Positions 17,183 through 24,890 of a stretch of DNA of 64,000 nt are shown here, piece by piece (within the stretch, counting starts at the first letter, position 1; every line of letters starts with the position of its first letter). Under the pieces are notes generated by a model, which was not told the DNA's origin, did no database searches, and was given only the letters and a program-made list of their open reading frames with translations. The stretch spans positions 1 to 64,000 of the forward strand of contig NZ_BBWV01000002.1 of NCBI RefSeq assembly GCF_000974785.1, in the 5' to 3' direction. This DNA is from Flavihumibacter petaseus NBRC 106054 (GTDB lineage: Bacteria; Bacteroidota; Bacteroidia; Chitinophagales; Chitinophagaceae). The translations under genes were made by a program, and so were the position numbers.

Positions 17183-18202
17183 ATGCAAACCTGGCTTCAT
17201 ATAGAAAATGACCTGAAAACACCGAAATATCTCCAGGTGGTAAAGGCGATTATGGCGGCGCTCCGGAAAGGCAAACTGAAAAAAGGTGACCCTTTGCTGT
17301 CCATCAACGAATTAAGTGATGAATTGCTGGTTTCGCGCGATACGATTCAGCGCGCTTATCAATGTCTGCGCGAAAAAGGAGTGATTATTTCTGTCAGGGG
17401 AAAGGGTTTTTTTATCCATCGCGCTGATGCCATTTCGCCATACCGTATCCTGCTGCTTTTCAATAAAATCAGCAATTACAAAAAACAGGTTTATACAGCT
17501 TTTCTGCAAACTATGGGAGATCGTGCACATGTCGACCTGCAGATCCATCATAGCGATGCCAGGGTTTTTGAACGCCAGGTAAACCATAACCTGAATGATT
17601 TCGATTACTATGTAGTCATGCCGCATTTTTATGAGGAACAGGAAATTGCCATCGATGCCCTGAAGCGGATTCCACCGGCAAAACTGGTTTTGCTCGACAA
17701 AGACATCTACGGCATCCGGGAACCATATGCTGCGGTCATCCAGGATTTCCGGAACAATATTTATGAGGCACTTGTTTCAGGTAGTGACCTGCTGCAGAAA
17801 TACCAGCAGATGGTGCTTGTATTCCCCCGGCTGGTTCCCTATCCTGAAGAGATCCTGGCGGGTTTCCGCCTGTTCTGTGCACAACAGAACATGCCCTTTG
17901 AAGTGATCGGTGATACCGGCCCGGATATGGCACTTCCGGAGGGGACTGCTTTTGTGGTAATTGAGGAAAACGATCTGGTAAACCTGGTGAAAGCAAGCGG
18001 CGTGCAGCATAAAACAATCGGAAAGGATATTGGTATTCTTTCCTACAATGAAACCCCGCTCAAGGAGATCTTGCTGGATGGCATTACAGTGCTCTCTACG
18101 GATCATGCAGCAATGGGTGAACATGCTGCCCGGCTGATCCTGGAAAATCGCCGGGAAAAAATTAAAAACCCTTTTCAGTTGATCAGGCGGAAAAGTTTAT
18201 GA
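17183..18202 (+). CDS. GntR-family transcriptional regulator with LacI-type sensor domain
   Basis: This 339-aa regulator has an N-terminal winged HTH of GntR type (~10-75: KYLQVVKAIMAALRKGKLKKGD, then SRDTIQRAYQCLREKGVI, GKGFFI) joined to a periplasmic-binding-protein-like effector domain (~85-330). That architecture is common in Bacteroidota sugar regulators. The start is at MQTWLHIENDLK. The last bases overlap the AraC gene by ATGA, so the two regulators are translated together. Effector and targets are unknown; the next genes (AraC regulator, then SDR) are candidates. Confidence 0.85.
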   Translation: MQTWLHIENDLKTPKYLQVVKAIMAALRKGKLKKGDPLLSINELSDELLVSRDTIQRAYQCLREKGVIISVRGKGFFIHRADAISPYRILLLFNKISNYKKQVYTAFLQTMGDRAHVDLQIHHSDARVFERQVNHNLNDFDYYVVMPHFYEEQEIAIDALKRIPPAKLVLLDKDIYGIREPYAAVIQDFRNNIYEALVSGSDLLQKYQQMVLVFPRLVPYPEEILAGFRLFCAQQNMPFEVIGDTGPDMALPEGTAFVVIEENDLVNLVKASGVQHKTIGKDIGILSYNETPLKEILLDGITVLSTDHAAMGEHAARLILENRREKIKNPFQLIRRKSL

Positions 18203-19137
18203 AAAAGATCAGGCAGACATCACTGGATGAATTCTACCAGGAAGCCGCTGTATTCCTGGGAAAGGATATAGATCAGCTTTTGCCTCCCGGCATTACCAAA
18301 GAGATCGGGCATTTTAATGTTTTTGATATTGCGGCAACGATCAGAGAGGTGAAAGAAAAAGGGGTGATGCCATACAACCGGCGTGCTTATTACAAGATCA
18401 GCCTGATCCGGGGAAAGAACCGCGCGGAATACGCGGATAAAGTAATAGAAATTGACCGGAATGCCCTGTTGTTTGCCACACCAAAAGTGCCCTATCACTG
18501 GCTTCCGCAGAAAGGCCCGCAATCAGGATCTTTTTGTGTGTTCACGGAAGACTTCCTGGTGAAAAGCAAAAGTGGTGTTGAACCCGACGAATTGCCTATT
18601 TTTCAACCGGGCGGGCTGCCTGTGTTTCAGATCAGTGACAGCGAAGCCAAGGCAGTGAGTGCCATTTTCCGCAAAATGCAGGAAGAAATAAATTCAGCCT
18701 ATACGTTCAAATATGATCTTATCCGCAATTATGTGATGGAGCTTATTCATTACGGTCAGAAATTGCAACCCATTGCAGCGTCTGCAGCTGCAGTAAATGC
18801 TTCTTCCAGGGTAACCGCTTTGTTCATTGAATTGCTGGAAAGGCAGTTTCCCATTGAATCACCGATACAATCACTGGAACTGCGAACCGCGAAAGACTAT
18901 GCCGACCGGCTGGCGGTACATGTGAATCACCTCAATAAAGTGTTGAAGGAAACAACCGGCAAAACTACTACCAGCATCATCAGCAACAGGGTCCTGCAGG
19001 AGGCGAAAATCCTGCTCCGGCAGACCGACTGGAGTGTTTCGGAAATCGCTTACAGTCTCGGCTTTGAAGAAGTTGCACATTTCTCCAATTTCTTCAAGAA
19101 ACAAACCACATTTGCCCCCGTTGCTTTCCGGTCCTGA
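18199..19137 (+). CDS. AraC-family transcriptional regulator
   Basis: This 312-aa protein has a C-terminal double HTH of AraC type at ~210-312: YADRLAVHVNHLNKVLKETTGKT, then ILLRQTDWSVSEIAYSLGFEE and FSNFFKKQT. The N-terminal ~200 residues carry a cupin-like sensor. Such regulators often sit beside an SDR or other oxidoreductase that they control, and an SDR gene follows 93 bases later in the same direction. It overlaps the GntR gene by four bases. Confidence 0.88.
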   Translation: MKKIRQTSLDEFYQEAAVFLGKDIDQLLPPGITKEIGHFNVFDIAATIREVKEKGVMPYNRRAYYKISLIRGKNRAEYADKVIEIDRNALLFATPKVPYHWLPQKGPQSGSFCVFTEDFLVKSKSGVEPDELPIFQPGGLPVFQISDSEAKAVSAIFRKMQEEINSAYTFKYDLIRNYVMELIHYGQKLQPIAASAAAVNASSRVTALFIELLERQFPIESPIQSLELRTAKDYADRLAVHVNHLNKVLKETTGKTTTSIISNRVLQEAKILLRQTDWSVSEIAYSLGFEEVAHFSNFFKKQTTFAPVAFRS

Positions 19138-19230
19138 ACAATGGTTTGAATTTTGCAAACATTGGATTGAATGGCGTAACGGATCTCCTGCGCCGTGAAC
19201 CGAGCTTTGCTGCATCAAAATGTATTCAAG

Positions 19231-19995
19231 ATGACAGCACAGAACAAAACAGCCTTAATTACCGGCGGAAGTCGCGGCCTGGGTAAGGAAATGGCAATTG
19301 CCCTGGCGGAGAAGGGTGTCGACATCGTATTCACTTTTCATCAGAATAAAGCAGCAGCGGATGAAGTGGTAGCATCCATACAGGCCCTTGGCCAGAAAGC
19401 GGTTGCACTGCAACTGGACACAGCAAGGGTGAAAACTTTCGATACTTTTTTCGGCGGCTTATCCGACAGGATTGAGGCGGCAACCGGCAGGCGTAAATTT
19501 GATTTCCTGGTCAACAACGCGGGTTTCGCACTGTATGCCGGCTTCGCGGAAACCTCGGAAGAGCAGTTTGATGAAATTGTCAATGTTCATTTCAAGGGGG
19601 TATACTTTTTTACACAGAAGGCGTTACCATTTTTAAATGATGGAGGCAGGATTATCAACGTGTCATCCGGCCTCGCACGGTTTTCTTTTCCGGGGTCTTC
19701 TGCCTACGGTTCAGCGAAAGGTGCCATCGAGGTATTCACCCGGTACCTGGCGAAGGAACTGGGGAGCCGTAAAATTGCAGCCAATGTGGTGGCGCCGGGT
19801 GCGATCGCAACGGATTTTGGGGGTGGCCGGGTGCGCGACAATAAAACCATTAACGACCATATCGCAGAACTGACAGCGCTGGGTCGGGTAGGGGAAGCGG
19901 GGGATATCGGCGGGGTGGTAGCCTTCCTGTGTACTCCTGAGGCAGGTTGGATCAATGGACAGCGGATTGAAGTGTCTGGAGGAATGAATCTCTGA
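19231..19995 (+). CDS. Short-chain dehydrogenase/reductase (SDR)
   Basis: This 254-aa classical SDR starts at MTAQNKTALITGG. It has the dinucleotide motif TGGSRGLG, the NNAG motif, catalytic Ser in INVSSG and the YGSAKG Tyr/Lys pair. A C-terminal WINGQRIEVSGG segment is typical of FabG-like reductases. The substrate is unknown. It lies downstream of the AraC regulator, which may control it. Confidence 0.9.
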   Translation: MTAQNKTALITGGSRGLGKEMAIALAEKGVDIVFTFHQNKAAADEVVASIQALGQKAVALQLDTARVKTFDTFFGGLSDRIEAATGRRKFDFLVNNAGFALYAGFAETSEEQFDEIVNVHFKGVYFFTQKALPFLNDGGRIINVSSGLARFSFPGSSAYGSAKGAIEVFTRYLAKELGSRKIAANVVAPGAIATDFGGGRVRDNKTINDHIAELTALGRVGEAGDIGGVVAFLCTPEAGWINGQRIEVSGGMNL

Positions 19996-20048
19996 CGCGG
20001 TACCAACTTCTAAACAACTAAACTTATAAACACGTAAACAAAAAATAG

Positions 20049-20070
20049 CCCTCCTGGGAACAGGAGGGCC
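20049..20070 (-). terminator. Terminator hairpin (minus strand)
   Basis: A perfect 9-bp stem GCCCTCCTG/CAGGAGGGC with a 4-base loop is followed, on the minus strand, by T residues. It lies 215 bases past the aminotransferase stop, leaving an unusually long 3' region, and also sits 53 bases after the convergent SDR stop. Confidence 0.7.
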
Positions 20071-20284
20071 TCAACGATTGCTTGCCATATAAAAATTCTT
20101 CACTAAAGCCTCAACAACCCATCAACAATCAATTAATAATTTTCTCAATGTGTGTCTACAACACAAATATTGGAAAAAAATGGCTGAACTTTAAAGAAAC
20201 AAATACATATATTTTAAAGTAATTTGACTCTTTTGCTTTAATACTGCCAATTGTTGATGCAATACCGTCAAACTGTTTATATAG

Positions 20285-21475
20285 TTATTTATTGTTATAA
20301 GTTTTTAACGCCGCTTCGAGGCAATCCATCGCCGCATTAATATCAGTCGTGTTCAGTACATAAGCCAGCCTCACTTCCTGCTTTCCAAGTCCCGCCGTTC
20401 CATAGAACCCGGTTGCCGGTGCCAGCATCACGGTCTGGTTCCGGAAAGAGAAATCTTCCAGCAGCCACTGGCAGAATTTATCTGCATCATCGATGGGAAG
20501 GCGCGCGATGGCATAAAAAGCTCCGCCGGGATTGGGACAAAAAACGCCTTCCATGGCATTCAGCCGTGTTACCAGTGTTTCCCGCCGCTTCCGGTATTCT
20601 TCCTTGGTCGCATCAAAGTAATGGGCGGGCAGGTCAATTGCCGCCTCTGCAGCAACCTGGGCCAGTCCCGGCGGACTCAGCCTTGCCTGGGCAAACTTCA
20701 TAACAGCGTCGAGCACCGCCTGGTTGCGGGTCACAAGGGCGCCGATCCTTGCCCCACAGGCACTGTACCGCTTGGAAATCGTATCCATCAGCACCACATG
20801 TTCGTCTACACCTTCCAGCTGCATAGCGCTGAAATGGGTGCCTTCATAACAGAACTCCCGGTAGGCTTCATCGGCAAACAGGTAAAGATTATGCTTCAGG
20901 CAGATCGCTTTCAGCGTCTCCATTTCCTCCCTGCTGTACAGGTAACCCGTCGGGTTATTGGGATTGCAGATCACGATCGCTTTGGTGCGCGGGGTGATGG
21001 ATTGCTCAAAATCTGAAATGGCGGGCAGGGCAAATCCTGTTTCTATATAACTGGTAATGGGCACCACGTGAACCCCGGCCGCAACGGCAAAACCATTATA
21101 GTTGGCATAAAACGGCTCGGGAATGATCACTTCGTCACCCGGGTCGAGGCAGGCCATAAATCCAAAAAGGATCGCTTCCGAACCACCTGTGGTGACAATG
21201 ATCTGCTGGTGGTTAATGGCAATTCCGCATTGCGCGTAATAGTCAACCAGTTTGCGGCGGTAAGATTCGTTTCCCGCACTGTGGCTGTATTCCAGCACTT
21301 TGAAATCGATATGCCGCACGGCATCCAGCATGGGTGCAGGTGTTTCGATATCAGGCTGACCGATATTGAGGTGATATACTTTTATGCCTTTTTTCTTGGC
21401 TGCTTCCGCAAAGGGAACCAGTTTTCTGATGGGAGACGGGGGCATTTCCTGCCCCCTCTTGCTGATCATTAACAT
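20285..21475 (-). CDS. PLP-dependent aminotransferase (class I/II, AspC-like)
   Basis: This 396-aa fold-type I aminotransferase has the substrate/cofactor motifs NPNNPTGY and DEAYREF. The PLP lysine lies in DTISKRYSACGARIG, and the conserved arginine lies near the C terminus in VRLAYVL. It probably transfers amino groups between aspartate or alanine and 2-oxoglutarate; exact specificity is unclear. Its -7 promoter box, TATCTTTG, ends 4 bases before the ATG, so the message may be leaderless. Confidence 0.88.
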   Translation of the reverse strand: MLMISKRGQEMPPSPIRKLVPFAEAAKKKGIKVYHLNIGQPDIETPAPMLDAVRHIDFKVLEYSHSAGNESYRRKLVDYYAQCGIAINHQQIIVTTGGSEAILFGFMACLDPGDEVIIPEPFYANYNGFAVAAGVHVVPITSYIETGFALPAISDFEQSITPRTKAIVICNPNNPTGYLYSREEMETLKAICLKHNLYLFADEAYREFCYEGTHFSAMQLEGVDEHVVLMDTISKRYSACGARIGALVTRNQAVLDAVMKFAQARLSPPGLAQVAAEAAIDLPAHYFDATKEEYRKRRETLVTRLNAMEGVFCPNPGGAFYAIARLPIDDADKFCQWLLEDFSFRNQTVMLAPATGFYGTAGLGKQEVRLAYVLNTTDINAAMDCLEAALKTYNNK

Positions 21476-21479
21476 GCGA

Positions 21480-21487
21480 CAAAGATA
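21480..21487 (-). promoter_or_regulatory. Promoter -7 box TATCTTTG of the aminotransferase
   Basis: It is an exact TAnnTTTG match on the minus strand, separated from the ATG at 21475 by only TCGC. Transcription would start at or very near the start codon. Confidence 0.55.
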
Positions 21488-21543
21488 GCAGCGGGATAAT
21501 TTTAAATGTATTTTGAAGCGGAATCTGCTAAATAATAAGCATC

Positions 21544-22884
21544 ATGATCTGGATTGAACTGGTGATCCTCCTGGCGGCCATACTTATAGGAGCGCGGTTG
21601 AAAGGTATTGGCCTGGGCGTTATGGGCATGCTGGGCATGTTGATTTTCGTATTCGGGTTTCACATGAAGCCGGCAGATCCGCCCGTTGACGTGATGCTGA
21701 TCATTGTAGCTATTGTGACGACGGCTGCTACCCTTCAGGCAGCAGGGGGGCTGGAATACCTGGTGGGAGTGGCGGAAAAGGTGATCCGCAGCAATCCTTC
21801 CCGGATTACGTTTATCGCCCCTTTTACGGTTTACTTTCTTTGCCTTTTTGCCGGAACATCGCATGTGGTGTATTCGCTGTTGCCGATCATCGCTGATGTT
21901 GCTGCCAAAAAACGCATCCGGCCCGAGCGGCCGCTTAGTGTTTCGGTGGTAGCCTCCCATGTAGCCCTTACCGGTAGTCCCATGAGTGCCGCTACCGCTG
22001 CGCTGGCGGGGATCATGGCCTATAATGGAGCAGCGATCGATATTATGAAGATCTGCATCCCCAGTTGCCTGCTCGGGCTGCTTGCCGGGGCGATTGCTGT
22101 GGCCCGGAAAGGCAAGGAACTCAATGATGACCCGGTATTCAGAGAAAAGATGAAGGATCCGGCATTCCGTCACTGGATGGAAGCGCCGCTCGAACAGATC
22201 AGGGGAAAAGGAAGTGCCCGGGCCAAACTGGCCGTAGTAATTTTCAGCATTACTATCCTGCTGGTGGTGTGCTGCGGGGCCTTTCCGCAAATGCTGCCGC
22301 ATTTTGAGCCGGGGAAGGCCAATTTCGGCGTCAATGCCGATGGCAGCCTGAAAATGAATGCCGTGATCGCCATGATCACCCTCGCGGCTTCGGGAATGAT
22401 GATGTTGCTGACAAAAACAACGCCTGCTGCCGTTGCCGGGGCAGGCCTGTTCAATGCCATGGCAGTGGCTGTTGTCGCCGTATTCGGGGTAGTCTGGATG
22501 AGTGCGACTTTTATGCAGCATAACGAACTCGCGTTGACCCATGCTTTGGGGGATATTGTAAAAGCCCATCCCTGGACCTTTGCGCTGGCGGTATTCGTCA
22601 TGGGAATGTTCATGTTCAGCCAGGCCGCCACCACCAGGGCAATGATGCCGTTGGGGGTAACCCTGGGACTGACCCATCCGGCATTGATTGCCGTTTTTCC
22701 TGCTGTTAATGCTGATTTTGTGCTGCCCGGATATCCGACCCTGCTGGCAGCCATCCAGTTTGACCGTACCGGCACCACCCGGATCGGCAAATTCGTGCTC
22801 AATCACAGTTTCATGCGCCCCGGACTCGTTGTGCTTACCGTCGCCATTGCACTGGGTTTTCTATTGGGAACCTTCTTTTTCTGA
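21544..22884 (+). CDS. Anaerobic C4-dicarboxylate transporter, Dcu family
   Basis: This 446-aa polytopic inner-membrane protein of the DcuA/DcuB family exchanges or takes up fumarate, malate, succinate or aspartate. It has about ten to twelve hydrophobic helices, with the family blocks GTSHVVYSLLPII and VVASHVALTGSPMSAATAALAGI. No fumarate reductase or Dcu sensor adjoins. The 3' end overlaps the convergent PPK2 gene by 24 bases. It is divergent from the aminotransferase with a 68-base gap, which would fit aspartate metabolism. Confidence 0.9.
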   Translation: MIWIELVILLAAILIGARLKGIGLGVMGMLGMLIFVFGFHMKPADPPVDVMLIIVAIVTTAATLQAAGGLEYLVGVAEKVIRSNPSRITFIAPFTVYFLCLFAGTSHVVYSLLPIIADVAAKKRIRPERPLSVSVVASHVALTGSPMSAATAALAGIMAYNGAAIDIMKICIPSCLLGLLAGAIAVARKGKELNDDPVFREKMKDPAFRHWMEAPLEQIRGKGSARAKLAVVIFSITILLVVCCGAFPQMLPHFEPGKANFGVNADGSLKMNAVIAMITLAASGMMMLLTKTTPAAVAGAGLFNAMAVAVVAVFGVVWMSATFMQHNELALTHALGDIVKAHPWTFALAVFVMGMFMFSQAATTRAMMPLGVTLGLTHPALIAVFPAVNADFVLPGYPTLLAAIQFDRTGTTRIGKFVLNHSFMRPGLVVLTVAIALGFLLGTFFF

Positions 22885-23775
22885 CGTGAGTTTTTCCCGG
22901 ATGGCAACCAGCGCTTCCTTTTCTTTGGCGCTCAGCTCGGGGTAGTTGGGTTCTATCCGCGAGCATTCGCGGTGGATGATCGCAGCGAGGCAAAGCCGGG
23001 TGAACCATTTGTCATCTGCGGGCAAAACATACCAGGGAGCATAGTCCTTGCTGGTACGCGAGAGGAGTTCCTCGTAGGCCCGCATGTAGTCGCTCCAGCG
23101 TTCTCTTTCAGCAATATCCGCTGAGGCAAATTTCCAGTTCTTGCTGGGGTCGTCAATTCTTTCAAGAAAGCGCTTCTTCTGTTCTTTCTTCGACACGTGC
23201 AGAAAGAATTTGATGATCAGCATACCGTTCTGTGAGAGGTTCTTTTCGAAACGGTTGATCTGCTTCATGCGTTTATCCCAGAACTTGTCATCAATATCGG
23301 ATACACTTTCAATGCCCGGTATATTTTCAGCAAGTATGTATTCCGGATGTACGCGGGTAACCAATACATTCTCATAATGTGACCGGTTGAAAATGCCGAT
23401 TTGTCCGCGGGGTGGCAGGGCCCGGTAATGCCGCCACAGGTAATCGTGTTCCAGTTCTTCCTTGGATGGTGTTTTGAAACTGGTGACAGTAACTCCCTGG
23501 GGATTGAGGCCCGTCATCACATGCTTGATAGCGCTGTCTTTACCGGCGGCGTCCATGGCTTGTAACACGATCAGTACACTGTGCCGGTTCTGCGCGTACA
23601 ATTTATCCTGGAGGATGGAAAGGTTGGTTATGCCTTCGCGGAGAATACTTTCGCCTTCCTCCTTCGTCATCGTCTTATCATCGTAGTCGGTATGGAAATC
23701 CCGTTTCAATACAACCTGCGAATCCTGTTTAACGTGAAGCGTTTCCAGGTACTGGTCAAAGGATAGTTTGTCCAT
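22861..23775 (-). CDS. ppk2: Polyphosphate kinase 2 family protein
   Basis: This 304-aa PPK2 transfers phosphate between polyphosphate and nucleotides. It has a Walker A motif in LQAMDAAGKDS, PPRGQIGIFNRSHYENV in the lid/Walker B region, and a C-terminal WYVLPADDKWFTRL block, all single-domain PPK2 hallmarks. The start MDKLSFDQYL matches the family's usual N terminus. A perfect terminator-like hairpin ends 13 bases before this start, so expression may depend on read-through or attenuation. Class (AMP-, ADP- or GDP-specific) is not certain. Confidence 0.92.
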   Translation of the reverse strand: MDKLSFDQYLETLHVKQDSQVVLKRDFHTDYDDKTMTKEEGESILREGITNLSILQDKLYAQNRHSVLIVLQAMDAAGKDSAIKHVMTGLNPQGVTVTSFKTPSKEELEHDYLWRHYRALPPRGQIGIFNRSHYENVLVTRVHPEYILAENIPGIESVSDIDDKFWDKRMKQINRFEKNLSQNGMLIIKFFLHVSKKEQKKRFLERIDDPSKNWKFASADIAERERWSDYMRAYEELLSRTSKDYAPWYVLPADDKWFTRLCLAAIIHRECSRIEPNYPELSAKEKEALVAIREKLTSEKEGSQ

Positions 23776-23787
23776 ATGCTGAGGGAT

Positions 23788-23819
23788 AAAAAAATCCCCG
23801 CTGCGGGCGGGGATTTTTG
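23788..23819 (-). terminator. Terminator or attenuator hairpin between DUF1573 gene and ppk2
   Basis: Perfect stem ATCCCCGC/GCGGGGAT with loop TGCGG, flanked by A and T runs on both sides, so it could stop transcription in either direction. It lies 14 bases after the DUF1573 stop and 12 bases before the ppk2 ATG, leaving no room for a ppk2 promoter downstream of it. Confidence 0.8.
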
Positions 23820-23833
23820 TCGTATGGGATAAA

Positions 23834-24307
23834 TTATTTTCCGTCTTTCTTGGAGCCTTTTTCTGCTTCGAACTTAGCGTATTGTTCGGCAGTGAGCACT
23901 TCACCACTGATCTTCAGCTCAACAGGAAGGGCGATACCGGTTACCGTAACGAAAATGGTTTTTTCGAACGGGCCCACCGCACTGGCATTGAACCCTGCAG
24001 TGATCTTGTTGCCTTTTCCTTTTGCAGTAGGTTGTTGCGGCCAGGTAGGTGTTGTGCAGCCACAACTTGCACGGGCGCTTTCGATTACCAGCGGCTGTGC
24101 GGAAATATTCGTAAACTCAAACACATGTGTTACGGGAACACCCTGCTTGATCTTTCCGAAATTGTATTTCATTTCAGCAAACCTGATTACCTGGTCTGCC
24201 TTGATACCCTGGTCTGCATTAGCTGCATTGGCTCCATTAGTCTTAGTCTGCGCAAAAATCGCAGCACTGATAATTACGGCACAGAGTGTAAGCGCTATTC
24301 TTTTCAT
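23834..24307 (-). CDS. DUF1573 secreted protein (copy 1)
   Basis: This 157-aa exported protein has a signal peptide (to about residue 19, AIFAQ) and one DUF1573 immunoglobulin-like beta-sandwich. The family's SCGCTTP motif is at ~82-88 and FNASAVGPFEKTI follows. These proteins are frequent in Bacteroidota; their molecular function is not established. The C terminus is lysine-rich (EKGSKKDGK). It follows a paralogue after 18 bases, so they are cotranscribed tandem duplicates. A terminator follows directly. Confidence 0.85.
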   Translation of the reverse strand: MKRIALTLCAVIISAAIFAQTKTNGANAANADQGIKADQVIRFAEMKYNFGKIKQGVPVTHVFEFTNISAQPLVIESARASCGCTTPTWPQQPTAKGKGNKITAGFNASAVGPFEKTIFVTVTGIALPVELKISGEVLTAEQYAKFEAEKGSKKDGK

Positions 24308-24325
24308 AATTGGTGATTTGGGGGA

Positions 24326-24760
24326 TTATAATGTTTGTTTTAATAGTAGAACTGATTGATTGAGCGGGGCCGGCGGCTGGGCCTTGTCGACCTTTCCTTT
24401 TATAAAGATAGTTTTTGATTGTCCATCATTATACTGTAAGGTGACAGATTTTTCAAACGGACCCTCGTTTGCGGCATTATATCCGACTGTAATGGTGGTC
24501 TTGCCGCCCGCAGGTACCGGTTCCGGTGACCACTGGGGGGTGGTGCAGCCGCAGCTGGCGGTCACATTGTTAAGGGTGAGAGGCACTTTTCCGGTGTTAA
24601 CTACCACAAAATCATAGGTTACCGGGCGACCATGGCGGATTACCCCAAAATCGTGGGAAGTTTCCATTTTGACCGGATCGGCCTGCTGAGGGTTCTGCGC
24701 CCGGATGCCCGAAGCGATCGCCAGGAGGGTCAGAAAACAAAACAATTTTTTCAGGTTCAT
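24326..24760 (-). CDS. DUF1573 secreted protein (copy 2)
   Basis: This 144-aa protein has a signal peptide (MNLKKLFCFLTLLAIASGIRAQ) and a DUF1573 domain with SCGCTTP at about residue 80 and YNAANEGPFEKSV after it. An exact -7 box at 24779-24786 means transcription should start near 24774, which rules out the in-frame codon at 24781 and fixes ATG 24760 as the start. It is the first gene of a two-gene DUF1573 operon, divergent from the E1 gene. Confidence 0.85.
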   Translation of the reverse strand: MNLKKLFCFLTLLAIASGIRAQNPQQADPVKMETSHDFGVIRHGRPVTYDFVVVNTGKVPLTLNNVTASCGCTTPQWSPEPVPAGGKTTITVGYNAANEGPFEKSVTLQYNDGQSKTIFIKGKVDKAQPPAPLNQSVLLLKQTL

Positions 24761-24778
24761 CTGGTAAAAACGTTTCGA

Positions 24779-24786
24779 CAAATGTA
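24779..24786 (-). promoter_or_regulatory. Promoter -7 box TACATTTG of the DUF1573 operon
   Basis: It is an exact TAnnTTTG match on the minus strand, 18 bases before ATG 24760. It decides the start of the first DUF1573 gene. Confidence 0.55.
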
Positions 24787-24853
24787 GGTATTGTGCCCGA
24801 ATAGCCTGGTATGGAGGATGTTAAGATCAGGTGTAAACTTGGTCAGGCTAACA

Positions 24854-24886
24854 TTTGTTCGCTTCCGGCCATTTTCCCTAGATTTG
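24854..24886 (+). promoter_or_regulatory. Promoter of the E1 fusion gene (TTTG-N21-TAGATTTG)
   Basis: TTTG at 24854-24857 and TAGATTTG at 24879-24886 fit the Bacteroidota -33/-7 consensus. Only CCGC separates the -7 box from ATG 24891, so the message would be leaderless, or the second ATG at 24903 is used. Confidence 0.65.
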
Positions 24887-24890
24887 CCGC

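Noticed and set aside
21502-22806. 434-codon open frame on the minus strand over the dcu gene
   Set aside because: It is rich in His/Gly/Arg/Ser low-complexity translation with no domain, and mirrors a clear Dcu transporter. It reflects codon bias of the coding strand.
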